Assembly: GCA_018812825.1 (NCBI GenBank)
Contig: JAHJCJ010000012.1
Location: forward strand, 1 to 57,482
Source of the DNA: Candidatus Omnitrophota bacterium
GTDB taxonomy: Bacteria; Omnitrophota; Gorgyraeia; Gygaellales; Profunditerraquicolaceae
Direction of reading: 5' to 3'
Length of the DNA stretch: 57,482 nucleotides
The position numbers were made by a program, and so were the translations under genes. The notes under the pieces are model-generated. The model had not been told where the DNA came from and searched no databases. It was given only the letters and a program-made list of their open reading frames with translations. Below, one piece after another: positions 37,663 to 48,001 of this stretch (positions are counted from its first letter, which is position 1; every line of letters starts with the position of its first letter).

Positions 37663-38562
37663 TTAAAATGAAAAACAATCTTTAAATTTAATTAAGCGTT
37701 TTCCTAAATCCTGCGGCTTAAGCCTGCTCGTCATGTTTAACCCAAAATCTTCAATATTAAAAGACGCAGCCACCGTCCCATAGGCCAGCGCTTTTTTTAA
37801 AGTTAAGCAGCTGATTTTATTTACCTTAGCCAAATAACCCATAAACCCTCCGGCAAAGGTATCGCCTGCGCCTGTAGGATCAATTACTTTCTCAACCGGG
37901 TAGGCCGGAAGGGAAAAAATAAATTTATCGCTATAAAACAAAACCCCGTTTTCGCCTTTTTTAATCAACACCATCTTCGCTCCATACCCTCTAAGCGCCT
38001 TTGCTGCCTTAATTATATTATTCTCTCCGCTTAGTGCGCGCGCCTCCTGATCATTAGCCACATAAATATCTATATGTTTAAGCAATCTAATTAACTCTTG
38101 GCGCTTGTTGTTAATCCAATAGTTCATGCTATCTAAACCGACTAATGCAGGTTTACGCATCTTAAGCAAAAGATGCTTCTGAATATCCGGATCAACATTT
38201 GCCAGGAATATATTCTTTATCCTGCACTGTTCTTCAGAGATGCACGGTTTAAATACCGAGAGCACTCCTAATTCAGTATTCAAAGTAAGCGCAGTATTTA
38301 AATCTCCACTGTATTCCCCCTCCCATCTAAAGGTTTTTCCTTGGTCTATAATAAGGGCGCTAAGATCCAAGCCTTTATGTCTTAAAAAGGAAATGTGCTC
38401 CTGCGGAAAGTCTTTTCCCACTATTGCCACTAAATCCACTTTCGTAAAAAGCCGGGCAGACATGGAAAAATGCGCAGCTGAGCCTCCCAACAGTTCTTTG
38501 CGTGCACCAAAAGGTGTTTTTACGCTATCCAAAGCTACCGTGCCTAACACTATAATACTCAT
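37663..38562 (-). CDS. PfkB-family carbohydrate kinase
   Basis: GARKELLGGSAAHFSMSARLF, DPTGAGDTFAGGFMGYL. Confidence 0.92.
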   Translation of the reverse strand: MSIIVLGTVALDSVKTPFGARKELLGGSAAHFSMSARLFTKVDLVAIVGKDFPQEHISFLRHKGLDLSALIIDQGKTFRWEGEYSGDLNTALTLNTELGVLSVFKPCISEEQCRIKNIFLANVDPDIQKHLLLKMRKPALVGLDSMNYWINNKRQELIRLLKHIDIYVANDQEARALSGENNIIKAAKALRGYGAKMVLIKKGENGVLFYSDKFIFSLPAYPVEKVIDPTGAGDTFAGGFMGYLAKVNKISCLTLKKALAYGTVAASFNIEDFGLNMTSRLKPQDLGKRLIKFKDCFSF

Positions 38563-38575
38563 ACTCTTCCTCCAG

Positions 38576-39346
38576 CTACTTTAAAATAAACCAAAACCCC
38601 AAAGCAATAATTATGCGGTATACCCCGAAAGAAATAAAACTGTGGCGCTTGATAAAAGCAAGCAAGAATTTAATCGCGATAATCGCCACTAAAAATGAAA
38701 TACCAAAACCCGCGCCAAGATAAACAAGCTGCTCCGATTTAAACACCTGCGCGCTCTTAAAAAGGTCTAAAGCTGTTGCCGCAAGCATAGTGGGAACCGC
38801 CAGGAGAAACGAAAACTCCACAATAGTCTTTCTTTTCAACCCTACAGCCAACCCACCGATAATCGTAGCCGCGGCGCGGGAAACACCAGGAATCATCGCT
38901 ACCGATTGGAATAAACCGATAATCAATGCCTGGGGATAAGAAACATTGAATAATTCCTCAACGGCATCTTTTTTCTCGCGATGCAACAACTCAAATATAA
39001 TCAAGAATAATCCACCGATAAACAATGACCAAAGCACTACCTCATTATTGCCTAAGAAATATCTTTTAATCGTTTTATACAACAAAACTCCGATCAGAAC
39101 CGTAGGTATAAAAGCAACCAATAATCGCTTCCATATCTCCCAGCTTTTAATAAACCTACCCCAGTATAAAACAACCACTGAAAGTATTGCTCCTAGTTGA
39201 ATAGTTATTTCAAAACTCTTAATAAACTCTGTTTGGCTGATTTGGAGTAGTTTTGCGGTCAGCATTAAGTGTCCGGTTGAAGAAATAGGTAAGAACTCCG
39301 TAATCCCTTCAACCATACCAAATATCAATACATGCAACAACTGCAT
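38576..39346 (-). CDS. uppP: Undecaprenyl-diphosphatase
   Basis: GMVEGITEFLPISSTGHLML, PGVSRAAATIIGGL. Confidence 0.96.
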   Translation of the reverse strand: MQLLHVLIFGMVEGITEFLPISSTGHLMLTAKLLQISQTEFIKSFEITIQLGAILSVVVLYWGRFIKSWEIWKRLLVAFIPTVLIGVLLYKTIKRYFLGNNEVVLWSLFIGGLFLIIFELLHREKKDAVEELFNVSYPQALIIGLFQSVAMIPGVSRAAATIIGGLAVGLKRKTIVEFSFLLAVPTMLAATALDLFKSAQVFKSEQLVYLGAGFGISFLVAIIAIKFLLAFIKRHSFISFGVYRIIIALGFWFILK

Positions 39347-39361
39347 CGTTCTCTCCTAAAA

Positions 39362-39985
39362 TTAGTGCTTTTGCAAGAATTCTTGCAGATCTGCGGGCAA
39401 AGGCGACTCAACCACTATAATATTACCAGTCTGGGGATGTTTAAACTCTAAATATTTCGCGTGCAAGCAAATGCGTTTAAAACGCAAGGCAAAATCCTTG
39501 CGGAAAACAAATTTATCCTCTCCTACCAAGGGATGTTGAATATTCTTAAAATGAATACGGATCTGATTAGTCCTTCCGCTAACCGGAATAACCTCAACTA
39601 TGCTGTAATTACTTTTGCCTTTAATAACCTTATATTTTGTAAGGGCGTTTTTTCCTTCTATAGCATAACTGATTTGCCCTTCTAGATGCGCTAATTTACC
39701 GTGTACAAAGGCGATGTATTTTTTGTGCACTAACCTATCACGAAAGGCATCCATCATTTCCTTTTCAATGCTTTTGCCTTTCGCATAAATTATAAGCCCG
39801 GATGTCTCCCGGTCCAGGCGATGGCAAGGATGCAGACGGTATTTTAACCCTTTTCCTACTGCATCCTGATTTAAAATACTTGTCAAATTGCGCGATTCTT
39901 TCTTGGAGGTCGGAACGCTTAATAACCCGGCAGGCTTGTTAACAATTAATAACCAATCATCTTCATAGACGATCGGGATATGCAT
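39362..39985 (-). CDS. RluA-family pseudouridine synthase
   Basis: VYEDDWLLIVNKPAGLLSVP, HPCHRLDRETSGLIIYAKG. Confidence 0.95.
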   Translation of the reverse strand: MHIPIVYEDDWLLIVNKPAGLLSVPTSKKESRNLTSILNQDAVGKGLKYRLHPCHRLDRETSGLIIYAKGKSIEKEMMDAFRDRLVHKKYIAFVHGKLAHLEGQISYAIEGKNALTKYKVIKGKSNYSIVEVIPVSGRTNQIRIHFKNIQHPLVGEDKFVFRKDFALRFKRICLHAKYLEFKHPQTGNIIVVESPLPADLQEFLQKH

Positions 39986-40903
39986 TTAAGCAATAGCCAA
40001 CATACGCTCTATAGCCAGGCGTGCTTTCTTTCTAATGTCATCAGAAACCCTGACTTCATCCTTAAGCTCCTCTAAAGCCCAGAGGACCTTTTCCTGAGTA
40101 GTACGCTTCATATTCGGACATACCGCTCGTTCGCTGGCAGGATAAAACTCTTTATCCGGATTATCCTGTTTAAGCCGATAAACCAGGCCGGATTCCGTAC
40201 CCACAATAAATTCTTTGGCCGGATTATCCTTGGCGTATTTACCCATCTGACTGGTAGAAAGCACAACATCCGCCAAGGCGACTACGCTAGATAAGCATTC
40301 CGGATGCACCATAATCTTTGCCTTAGGATGAAATTTCTTTTTTCTTTTTAAATCCTCCGGCAATATTTTCACATGCGTGGGACAAAACCCATGCCAGCTA
40401 ATAAGTTTTCTTCCGCTTTTCTTGGACACATAATCAGCCAGGTACTTGTCCGGAATAAAGATAATTTCTTTTTTATCTCTAAGCGCATTAACTACCGCTA
40501 TAGCATTAGTTGACGTACAGCAATAATCCAATTCTGCCTTAACTTCAGCTGAAGTATTCACATAACCCACGGCTACTGACTGAGGGTGCTTTCGCTTAAG
40601 TTTTCTTAAATCATCAGCATTCATCATATTGGCCATAGGGCAGCCCGCAGACGTATCCGGCATAATTACTTTTTTTTCGGGAGAAAGAATAGAGGCGGTC
40701 TCGGCCATAAAATATACCCCGCAAAACACAATTACCTTGGCATCGGTTTTCGCAGCGATACGCGAAAGCTCCAGAGAATCTCCGCGGAAATCCGCGATAT
40801 CCTGCACTTCAGGAAGTTGATAATTATGCGCCAGAATTACAGCATTACGCTTCTTCTTTAACTCTTTTATTTTCCTAACTAGCTCTTTGTCTTCCTTAAT
40901 CAT
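39986..40903 (-). CDS. nadA: Quinolinate synthase
   Basis: ILAHNYQLPEVQDIADFRGDSLELSRIA, MPDTSAGCPMANM, HPECLSSVVALAD. Confidence 0.96.
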   Translation of the reverse strand: MIKEDKELVRKIKELKKKRNAVILAHNYQLPEVQDIADFRGDSLELSRIAAKTDAKVIVFCGVYFMAETASILSPEKKVIMPDTSAGCPMANMMNADDLRKLKRKHPQSVAVGYVNTSAEVKAELDYCCTSTNAIAVVNALRDKKEIIFIPDKYLADYVSKKSGRKLISWHGFCPTHVKILPEDLKRKKKFHPKAKIMVHPECLSSVVALADVVLSTSQMGKYAKDNPAKEFIVGTESGLVYRLKQDNPDKEFYPASERAVCPNMKRTTQEKVLWALEELKDEVRVSDDIRKKARLAIERMLAIA

Positions 40904-40904
40904 T

Positions 40905-41975
40905 TTAGCCTAACACTTTCTCGATTATTCCTCCGCCTAAAACAGTATCTCTTTGATAAAAAACAGCGGATTGGCCGGGAGTTATAGCAAACTGCGGCTG
41001 TTTAAAATAAACTTTCAACTTACCTTGAACCAGATAAGCTACGGCTAACGATGCATTATGATTATAGCGTATCTTTACATTAATCTCAACCTTCTTTTTA
41101 AAAGGTTTGATTAGGAAATGGATATCTTTAACCAAAAATTCATTTTTGCATGCATCCTCGCGCCTGCCTACAGTAACTTGATTATTTCTTGCGTTAATCT
41201 GCGTTACATATAAAGGATACCCCTTTGCAATACCCAATCCCTGGCGCTGGCCTATGGTATAAAATGGGATACCCTTGTGCCTACCGAGAATATTGCCATT
41301 TTTATCAACCAGATATCCCGGCTTAACGAGTTGCGAGCCTTTGGCTTTAATCAAATCACCATATTTTCCATCAGGCAGGAAACAAATCTCCTGGCTATCC
41401 TGTTTCTCTGCTACATTAAGCTTAAAATCAGAAGCCATACTTCTTACCTGAGACTTGTTATAATTACCCAAAGGAAAAATAATCTGCTTAAGCTGCCCTT
41501 GGTTTAAACGATACAAGAAATAGGATTGATCTTTTTTAAGATCTCTGGCTTTCTTGAGTAAATACCCTTGTCTCGATTTTACAATCCTGGCATAATGTCC
41601 AGTAGCTAAAAACTGTGCCCCTAAATTAATTGCTTTATTAAGTAAAATACCGAATTTTATAAACTGATTGCACCTTACACAAGGGTTGGGTGTCCTGCCA
41701 GAAAGGTATTCTTGGTAAAAATTATGGATTACCTCCCGGGAAAAATCTTTATTCAAATTTACAACATAATGCCGGATCCCTAATTTCTGCGCTACCCTCC
41801 GGGCATCTTCAATTCCGATTAATCCGCAACAACTTGGCTTTTTGCCATCTTTTTCTGCCAGATTAAAACACATGGTCAGGCCGATTACCTCATAGCCTTG
41901 CTCTTGCAGTATGGCCGCAGCTACCGAAGAATCCACCCCTCCGCTCATGGCTATAACTACGCGCTTTCTTTTCAT
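40905..41975 (-). CDS. mnmA: tRNA-specific 2-thiouridylase
   Basis: VVIAMSGGVDSSVAAAIL, TPNPCVRCNQFIKFG, ATGHYARI, IGQRQGLGI. Confidence 0.97.
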   Translation of the reverse strand: MKRKRVVIAMSGGVDSSVAAAILQEQGYEVIGLTMCFNLAEKDGKKPSCCGLIGIEDARRVAQKLGIRHYVVNLNKDFSREVIHNFYQEYLSGRTPNPCVRCNQFIKFGILLNKAINLGAQFLATGHYARIVKSRQGYLLKKARDLKKDQSYFLYRLNQGQLKQIIFPLGNYNKSQVRSMASDFKLNVAEKQDSQEICFLPDGKYGDLIKAKGSQLVKPGYLVDKNGNILGRHKGIPFYTIGQRQGLGIAKGYPLYVTQINARNNQVTVGRREDACKNEFLVKDIHFLIKPFKKKVEINVKIRYNHNASLAVAYLVQGKLKVYFKQPQFAITPGQSAVFYQRDTVLGGGIIEKVLG

Positions 41976-42057
41976 TTTGATTATTATAGCATACTTTTAA
42001 ATTCTGACAGGACTAATCAGAAAGTATCCATAACCTTACGCATGACTCAATAGCAAA

Positions 42058-42096
42058 GAAGCCCAGCATAAAAATGCCGGGCTTCTTCTTTTTCCT
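42058..42096 (-). terminator. Terminator after csp2
   Basis: AGAAGCCCAGCATAAAAATGCCGGGCTTCTTCTTTTT hairpin. Confidence 0.8.
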
Positions 42097-42102
42097 GACA
42101 GG

Positions 42103-42303
42103 TTATAACTTCACTACTTTAGTAGCTTGTTCACCTTTAGGCCCTTTTTCAATCTCAAACTCAACCTCCTGGCCCTCCTCTAAAGTCTTATAGCCATCAC
42201 CCTGGATCGCGGTATGATGCACAAACACATCAACACTATTCTCAGGAGTAATAAACCCATAGCTTTTTTGATTGGAAAACCATTTTACTTTACCTTTTGC
42301 CAT
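42103..42303 (-). CDS. Cold-shock protein (CspA family)
   Basis: [46 protein letters not shown]. Confidence 0.97.
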   Translation of the reverse strand: MAKGKVKWFSNQKSYGFITPENSVDVFVHHTAIQGDGYKTLEEGQEVEFEIEKGPKGEQATKVVKL

Positions 42304-42355
42304 TTTATTTGCTTCCTCCTTTCCACTAAATTATAGTAGTTTTAAAAGCAGAAAC

Positions 42356-42392
42356 AAAAAACCGTAAAGCGTGTTATTTTCTCTCCTTACGG
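42356..42392 (-). terminator. Terminator-like hairpin in csp2 5' leader
   Basis: Minus strand CCGTAAGG-agagaaaataacacg-CTTTACGG-TTTTTTG, between promoter and SD. Confidence 0.7.
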
Positions 42393-42427
42393 CTAAAGAT
42401 TCCTACCTTTCCCTGCTACAAAAAAGG

Positions 42428-42455
42428 ATTATATATTAAACTTTCGGCTTGTCAA
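42428..42455 (-). promoter_or_regulatory. Consensus sigma-70 promoter of csp2
   Basis: Minus strand TTGACA - 16 nt - TATAAT. Confidence 0.75.
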
Positions 42456-42521
42456 TAAAAAATTGAGCGCCTTATTTCTTTATCTAGCGAAATCCTTGCG
42501 AATAAAGAGAGCCAGGATAAC

Positions 42522-42812
42522 CTACTCCAACCTATCTATCCCCTCAAGATTATAGTAACCCAAGACCTTAACTTTAGCTTGTGATTTGCCTACTAACCAA
42601 TCGTGATTTTTATCCATAAACTGCTCATGATCAGACTTTTTTGCCCACTGGTATACCGAGGCATATTGATTTTTAAACCCATAGCGTTTCATAGTCTGAT
42701 AAACCAGAAACCCCCTGGCTTTCTTGGTATAAGTTGCCCACATCAGGCTATCTTTACGATATTTAGCTACCTCTTTCGGTCTTATTTCAAATAAAGCAAC
42801 ATGAATAAACAT
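42522..42812 (-). CDS. Small hypothetical protein, antibiotic-biosynthesis-monooxygenase/dimeric alpha-beta-barrel-like
   Basis: 96 aa, MFIHVALFEIRPKEVAKYRKDS... size and pattern suggest an ABM-like fold; weak. Confidence 0.5.
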   Translation of the reverse strand: MFIHVALFEIRPKEVAKYRKDSLMWATYTKKARGFLVYQTMKRYGFKNQYASVYQWAKKSDHEQFMDKNHDWLVGKSQAKVKVLGYYNLEGIDRLE

Positions 42813-42996
42813 TGGCCCTTCTTTTTTGGTTTGTAAATTAAGTTATTATACACTATTGTTTATTTAAAACAAAATGTTTGAGTACCCATAAAAATCTAGC
42901 GAAATTTGAACACCATAAGTTTTTATCTAACGAATTACTCGTTGCCGTAAGCAACAAGGGCCTAAAGCTCAACTTTGCGCTAGTAAAATCAAGGAT

Positions 42997-44793
42997 CTAC
43001 CATTGAAGCCTCAGTCCTGCCTCGATATACCTGCCAGGCTGGGGAATACCCGCAATATCCTGGTATTCAACATTCAGAATATTTTCTGCATGCAAGAAAA
43101 TCTTTGCGTTACGGTTTAAATTATAGTTAAACCCGGAGTTCATCAATAACCACCCCCGGCGGCCCGGCCTCTTCTTATAATTAAATCCAATCTCCTGCTG
43201 GCCAAAAGGAAGAACCAAATTAAAAGTTGTATTAACTAAATGCTGGGCATAATTCGGACCATACTTATACAGATAACCTTGGCTGTCTGTATTTTTATCC
43301 GTATAAATATAATTAGCATCCAGGCCAAATAACCTGTTAAATTTATTGTGTAAAACATACTCAACACCAAAAACATTACCCCGGGTAAAATTCTTTGCCT
43401 GCCATTTTTGGGTTGGGTCAGATCTAACCCAATCAATCATCTCCTTTTCCTGACGCAAGAATAAGCACAAACCGGTAGAAAATCCTTCCTGCTTATATTC
43501 AAAACCTGTCTCGTAATTCCACGACTTCTCAGCAGCTAAGCCATCATTGCCTATCGTAGTGGAATCGCTGTAATAAAGCTCAGTAAACGACGGTACACGC
43601 ATGCTTCTTGAGATTCCAAAATTAAAGGCTGCTGCAAACGTAAATTTAAACTTAGCGCTTAAAGAACCGGTGTACACTTTACCGAAATCAGAAAAATCAT
43701 CCCAACGCAAAGAAGAACCTATCTCCCACTTCTCGCCAAGGGCCGTACTGTCATCCAAAAGTATACTTTTGTGTTCGCGGACATGCCTACCTAAATTTGT
43801 AGAAGTAATCCTTTCTTGCCCCCATTCTGCTCCCAAGCCAACCTTGCCCAATACTCCTATCTCCTTTTGCAGATAAATACTGGGAGTAAACATATCTGTG
43901 CGGTGCTGATTGACAGAGTTAGAACGCAGCTGTGTTTTATCTAAAACGAATTTGTCATAATGCCTGCGCCAGAGAAAGCTGGGCTTAATCAATAAATTCT
44001 CATGGCTTAAATTAAGGCCACTACTTAACAGATAGGTTCTAGTCTGCTCCCTGGAAAGATACCCCTTATCCGGGGTATAAAAATCATAAGCCCCAAAATT
44101 CTTCTCCTGATAACCAAAGTTGTTTTCCCATGATCCTTGAGCAAAATCGTAATTTGTGCTTAATGAAGAGGTAAATTTCTTATAGTCCGTGTCTTCTCGG
44201 AACCCCTTTGACTGTGCATCTTCAACAGAAACCCTAAAACCTAACTCCTTAAACTTATCGCTTAGACTGAATAAACCATAGCCGTTACGATTATTGCCAG
44301 CACCAAACTCCCAAACAAACTTTTTCTCTTTAGGCACGCTTAACGCAAAATTTATTGCCCCGCCAATAGCATCAGCTCCAAACAAAGAAGAGCTGGCTCC
44401 CGGGATTACCTCTGTTTTCTTAATATCTTCCTTGGTAAAAGGTATGTCAGAATTATGATGGGCAGTCTGCGGATCATTAATCCTTTGACCGTTAAGCAGG
44501 ATCAAAATCTGCTGAAAAGTGCCTCCGCGCAGCGAAAAATCCGCCTGTATACTACTCTTTAAAGCACGGCTTTGTAAATCTACCGGCAGATTACTTAAAT
44601 TCTCTATACTTGACTGATAATTAAAAGCTTGATCATTATCCGCATCAGTAGAATAGATGTTCAGGAAAAATTGCTTTTGCTTACTGATAACTATAGGCTC
44701 TAATTCCTGGGGATTGCCTTCGGAACAAAAAGATATCTTCGCCAGAATAAAAAAAGTAATAATAAAAACTCCGCACAACCTTATTTTGAACAT
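42997..44793 (-). CDS. TonB-dependent outer-membrane receptor (BtuB-like)
   Basis: Plug motif KTEVIPGASSSLFGADAIGGAINF; C-terminal beta-barrel ending ...RYIEAGLRLQW. Confidence 0.92.
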   Translation of the reverse strand: MFKIRLCGVFIITFFILAKISFCSEGNPQELEPIVISKQKQFFLNIYSTDADNDQAFNYQSSIENLSNLPVDLQSRALKSSIQADFSLRGGTFQQILILLNGQRINDPQTAHHNSDIPFTKEDIKKTEVIPGASSSLFGADAIGGAINFALSVPKEKKFVWEFGAGNNRNGYGLFSLSDKFKELGFRVSVEDAQSKGFREDTDYKKFTSSLSTNYDFAQGSWENNFGYQEKNFGAYDFYTPDKGYLSREQTRTYLLSSGLNLSHENLLIKPSFLWRRHYDKFVLDKTQLRSNSVNQHRTDMFTPSIYLQKEIGVLGKVGLGAEWGQERITSTNLGRHVREHKSILLDDSTALGEKWEIGSSLRWDDFSDFGKVYTGSLSAKFKFTFAAAFNFGISRSMRVPSFTELYYSDSTTIGNDGLAAEKSWNYETGFEYKQEGFSTGLCLFLRQEKEMIDWVRSDPTQKWQAKNFTRGNVFGVEYVLHNKFNRLFGLDANYIYTDKNTDSQGYLYKYGPNYAQHLVNTTFNLVLPFGQQEIGFNYKKRPGRRGWLLMNSGFNYNLNRNAKIFLHAENILNVEYQDIAGIPQPGRYIEAGLRLQW

Positions 44794-44852
44794 GAAATTA
44801 TTATAAGTTGTACGGATTAATTGTCAACCAATAATTTATCTATGGTTTACGG

Positions 44853-45809
44853 TTAACGACAGTGCATGGTGTCACCGGAAAAAACCTTTTGCATCAGCCC
44901 TGAGTCTTTACGAATAAGTAGGCCGCCGTCCTTATCAATATCTACGGCTTGCCCTTCGATATGTTTATCTTGATAATATACCTTAACGCGCCTACCCAGG
45001 GTAAGGCTAAAATTACGCCATTTATCAATTATGGCTTGAGCCCCTTTATCTTCTAGAAGAGAATAGTTGTTTTCTATCCTACGCAAAAGTTCCTGCAGTA
45101 GAAGAATACGACTTATGGGCTGGCCTGCCTGCTCTTTTAAAGAAGTAGCCTGGGCAATTAAAGACTTCTTATCATTGTTAACATTTAAACCAATGCCAAT
45201 AACCACAAAATTAACTTTATCTACTTCAGCATTCATTTCAGTCAGGATGCCGGAAATTTTCTTATTACAGATAAGCACGTCATTCGGCCACTTTATTTGC
45301 GCATCCAAACCAACAGTATTTTTTATCGTTTCGCAAATACTCACCGCGCTTAAAAGTGTTAACATTGGAGAGTCAGACGGAGAAATATTCGGCCTTAAGA
45401 TTAAAGACAGATAAATACCTTTGTATTTAGGAGAAAACCAACTTCTGCCCAATCTTCCGCGGCCCTTAGTCTGCGATTCAGCTAATACAAGCGTTCCATG
45501 AGACGCTGCCTGTATCCCCAATTGCATCGCCAGATCCATGGTTGAGGCCAGATAATCGAAATAGTGGATTTTTTTAGCGATAAACTTCGTATTAAGACCA
45601 TGGGCTATCTCTAAAGCAAAAAGCCGGTCCGGGCTAGATTCAAGCCGATAACCTAAGTGCGGCACTGCTACAATATCATAACCTAAGTCTTTCAAATCCT
45701 GGATATGTTTCCACAGGCCCTGCCGGCTGATCCCCAGACGCGCAGCTATCTCATCACCTGAAAGATACTCATGTTCCTTTTTAAGATAATCAAGTATTCT
45801 TTCTTTCAT
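44853..45809 (-). CDS. birA: Biotin-[acetyl-CoA-carboxylase] ligase/biotin operon repressor
   Basis: N-terminal HTH LSGDEIAARLGISRQGLWKHIQDL; GRGRLGRSWFSPKYKGIYLSL, IKWPNDVLI; start moved to internal MKERIL. Confidence 0.93.
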   Translation of the reverse strand: MKERILDYLKKEHEYLSGDEIAARLGISRQGLWKHIQDLKDLGYDIVAVPHLGYRLESSPDRLFALEIAHGLNTKFIAKKIHYFDYLASTMDLAMQLGIQAASHGTLVLAESQTKGRGRLGRSWFSPKYKGIYLSLILRPNISPSDSPMLTLLSAVSICETIKNTVGLDAQIKWPNDVLICNKKISGILTEMNAEVDKVNFVVIGIGLNVNNDKKSLIAQATSLKEQAGQPISRILLLQELLRRIENNYSLLEDKGAQAIIDKWRNFSLTLGRRVKVYYQDKHIEGQAVDIDKDGGLLIRKDSGLMQKVFSGDTMHCR

Positions 45810-46851
45810 TTCTCTTCTTAAAATATTCCTCGAATTTTCCCCAGAACGGATCAACCCTGGGATGCTTAAGCTCATAGCTTTTATTTCCGCTAAAAACACG
45901 CATACCTTTATTCTGCTCAGTTACCTCACCAATAATACTAGCTGGAATTCCAGATCTTTCCAAAGTAGATACAATACATTTAGCTTTTTTCTTGTTTGCC
46001 GTAGCCAATAATGTACCTTCACTTATAGACCTATAGGGATCGATGCCAAAACAGGAACAAACCAAACGCACTTCTTCCTGCAGAATTATTTTATGCAAAT
46101 CAATGCACATGCCCACCCGGCTATGTTGGGCAATCTCAGAAAGCCCACCCCATACCCCGCACTCTGTAGCATCATGCATAGCTGTCAATCCACCGACAGA
46201 AGCAGCAATGGAAGCATCTTTTACTGTAGACATCTGGTAAAAAACTTTTTGTGCACGTTTCAAAAAAGCTGCGCCATATTTAACTTCAATAAACTCCGGA
46301 AAGTAAGCAGCCATCAAGCCAGTGGTCTCAATAGCTGGCCCCTTAGAGACAATAACCGCATCCCCTATTTTAGCGCATGGATTAATAAGCTCTTTCTTCT
46401 TTCCCAATCCAAACATAGTTGCTCCACCGACCATAGGATAGTTACAGCCGGCATAACGCGCAGTATGGCCTGTAACCACACTAATACCTAGCCTTTTACA
46501 TTCTTTATGCACAGCATCCCACATTTTTACTAATTCATCCTTGGTCATCTCAGGCGGAAGGTTAAGATCAATCGCCAGATACTTCGGGGGAATTCCACTT
46601 ACGGCAACATCACTGGCAATAATATGCACAGCAAACCAAGCAGCTTTTTCTATGCCTAATTCTTTGGCGATAAAAAATGGGTCCGTGGACACAACCATTA
46701 CCTGAGCGCCTAACTCGACTACACCAAAATCTACGCCGTTTTGCGGTTTGACCAAGACGGATTTATCAGGCTTACCTAATTTATGATATATATGCTGATT
46801 AAAGAAATCCGGATGGATTTTTCCGAACTTGGGAAGCTCAATTCTTTTCAT
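45790..46851 (-). CDS. AIR synthase-related protein (HypE/ThiL/SelD superfamily)
   Basis: VVSTDPFFIAKELGIEKAAWFAVHIIASDVAVSGIPPKYLAIDLNLPPE...GGLTAMHDATECGVWGGLSEIA. Confidence 0.85.
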   Translation of the reverse strand: MKRIELPKFGKIHPDFFNQHIYHKLGKPDKSVLVKPQNGVDFGVVELGAQVMVVSTDPFFIAKELGIEKAAWFAVHIIASDVAVSGIPPKYLAIDLNLPPEMTKDELVKMWDAVHKECKRLGISVVTGHTARYAGCNYPMVGGATMFGLGKKKELINPCAKIGDAVIVSKGPAIETTGLMAAYFPEFIEVKYGAAFLKRAQKVFYQMSTVKDASIAASVGGLTAMHDATECGVWGGLSEIAQHSRVGMCIDLHKIILQEEVRLVCSCFGIDPYRSISEGTLLATANKKKAKCIVSTLERSGIPASIIGEVTEQNKGMRVFSGNKSYELKHPRVDPFWGKFEEYFKKRNERKNT

Positions 46852-48001
46852 AAAGCGGGCTCATAGCGCGCAACTTTTGCACAACCAGAGGTAATTTTTC
46901 CAGAAAATAGTCTATGTCACTCTCCTTGGTCCAGCGACCAAGAGTAATCCTAAGTGAACCATGAGCAGTCTCATGGTCTAAACCAATAGCTAATAAAACA
47001 TGCGAAGGCTCTAAAGAACTTGAGGTACAAGCTGAACCCGTAGAACAGGCAATACCAAGTAAATCCAAATTCAAAAGCATGGATTCCCCCTCAATATATT
47101 TAATGGAAAAGTTTACATTGTTCGGCAAACGCTTTACAGGGTGGCCATTAAGCCTTACTTCCGAAATGCGCACAGGAATCTCCCTAATTAATTTATCTCG
47201 CAAAGCACTCTGAAACTTAATTTCATTCTTCATGTTCTTTTGGCAAAGTTGTATTGCCTTACCTAACCCGACTATCCCCGTAGTATTATAAGTAGAGCCG
47301 CGTCTGCCTCTTTCCTGGTCTCCGCCGCGCATGAAGGTTTCCAAACGGCTACCTTTTCGGACATATAAAGCACCCACACCTTTTGGCCCATAAAACTTAT
47401 GAGCAGAGATAGATAAAAGATCTACATTAAGCTCATCAACTTTTACCGGAATATGCCCTATGGTCTGTACTGCGTCGGTATGAAAATAAATCCCCTTTTC
47501 CCTAACAATCTTACCAAGTTCTGCAATGGGCTGGAGCGTGCCAATCTCATTATTAGCCTGCATTATACTAACTAAAATGGTCTTCTCAGTAATTGCCTTC
47601 TTTAAGTCTTGCGGAGAAACTAAGCCATCTTTATCTACCCTAAGATAGGTAACTTTAAAACCTTTCTTCTCCAGGAATTTAGCCGGCTCGCTAATAGCAT
47701 GATGTTCAATAGCAGAAGTAATAATATGATTTCCCTTTTTCTCCAGCGCATAAGTAGAACCTAAAAGAGCAAAATTATCTGACTCCGTACCTCCGGAAGT
47801 AAAAACAATCTCCTCGGGTTTAGCACCGATAAACTCAGCAAGCGTCTCTCGGCTGTCCTCAACCGCTTTCTTAGCCTCCTGACCGTAGGCATGCAGACTT
47901 GAGGCATTGCCAAACTTCCCAAAGAAATACGGCTCCATTGCAGCTAAAACTTCCGGGTCAGTTGGCGTAGTTGCAGCATAATCAAGATATATTTTCTTCA
48001 T
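46838..48001 (-). CDS. Cysteine desulfurase (NifS/IscS family)
   Basis: YLDYAATTPTDPEVLAAM, FTSGGTESDNFAL, SAHKFYGPKGVGALYVR, GSACTSSSLEPSHVL. Confidence 0.96.
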   Translation of the reverse strand: MKKIYLDYAATTPTDPEVLAAMEPYFFGKFGNASSLHAYGQEAKKAVEDSRETLAEFIGAKPEEIVFTSGGTESDNFALLGSTYALEKKGNHIITSAIEHHAISEPAKFLEKKGFKVTYLRVDKDGLVSPQDLKKAITEKTILVSIMQANNEIGTLQPIAELGKIVREKGIYFHTDAVQTIGHIPVKVDELNVDLLSISAHKFYGPKGVGALYVRKGSRLETFMRGGDQERGRRGSTYNTTGIVGLGKAIQLCQKNMKNEIKFQSALRDKLIREIPVRISEVRLNGHPVKRLPNNVNFSIKYIEGESMLLNLDLLGIACSTGSACTSSSLEPSHVLLAIGLDHETAHGSLRITLGRWTKESDIDYFLEKLPLVVQKLRAMSPLYEKN

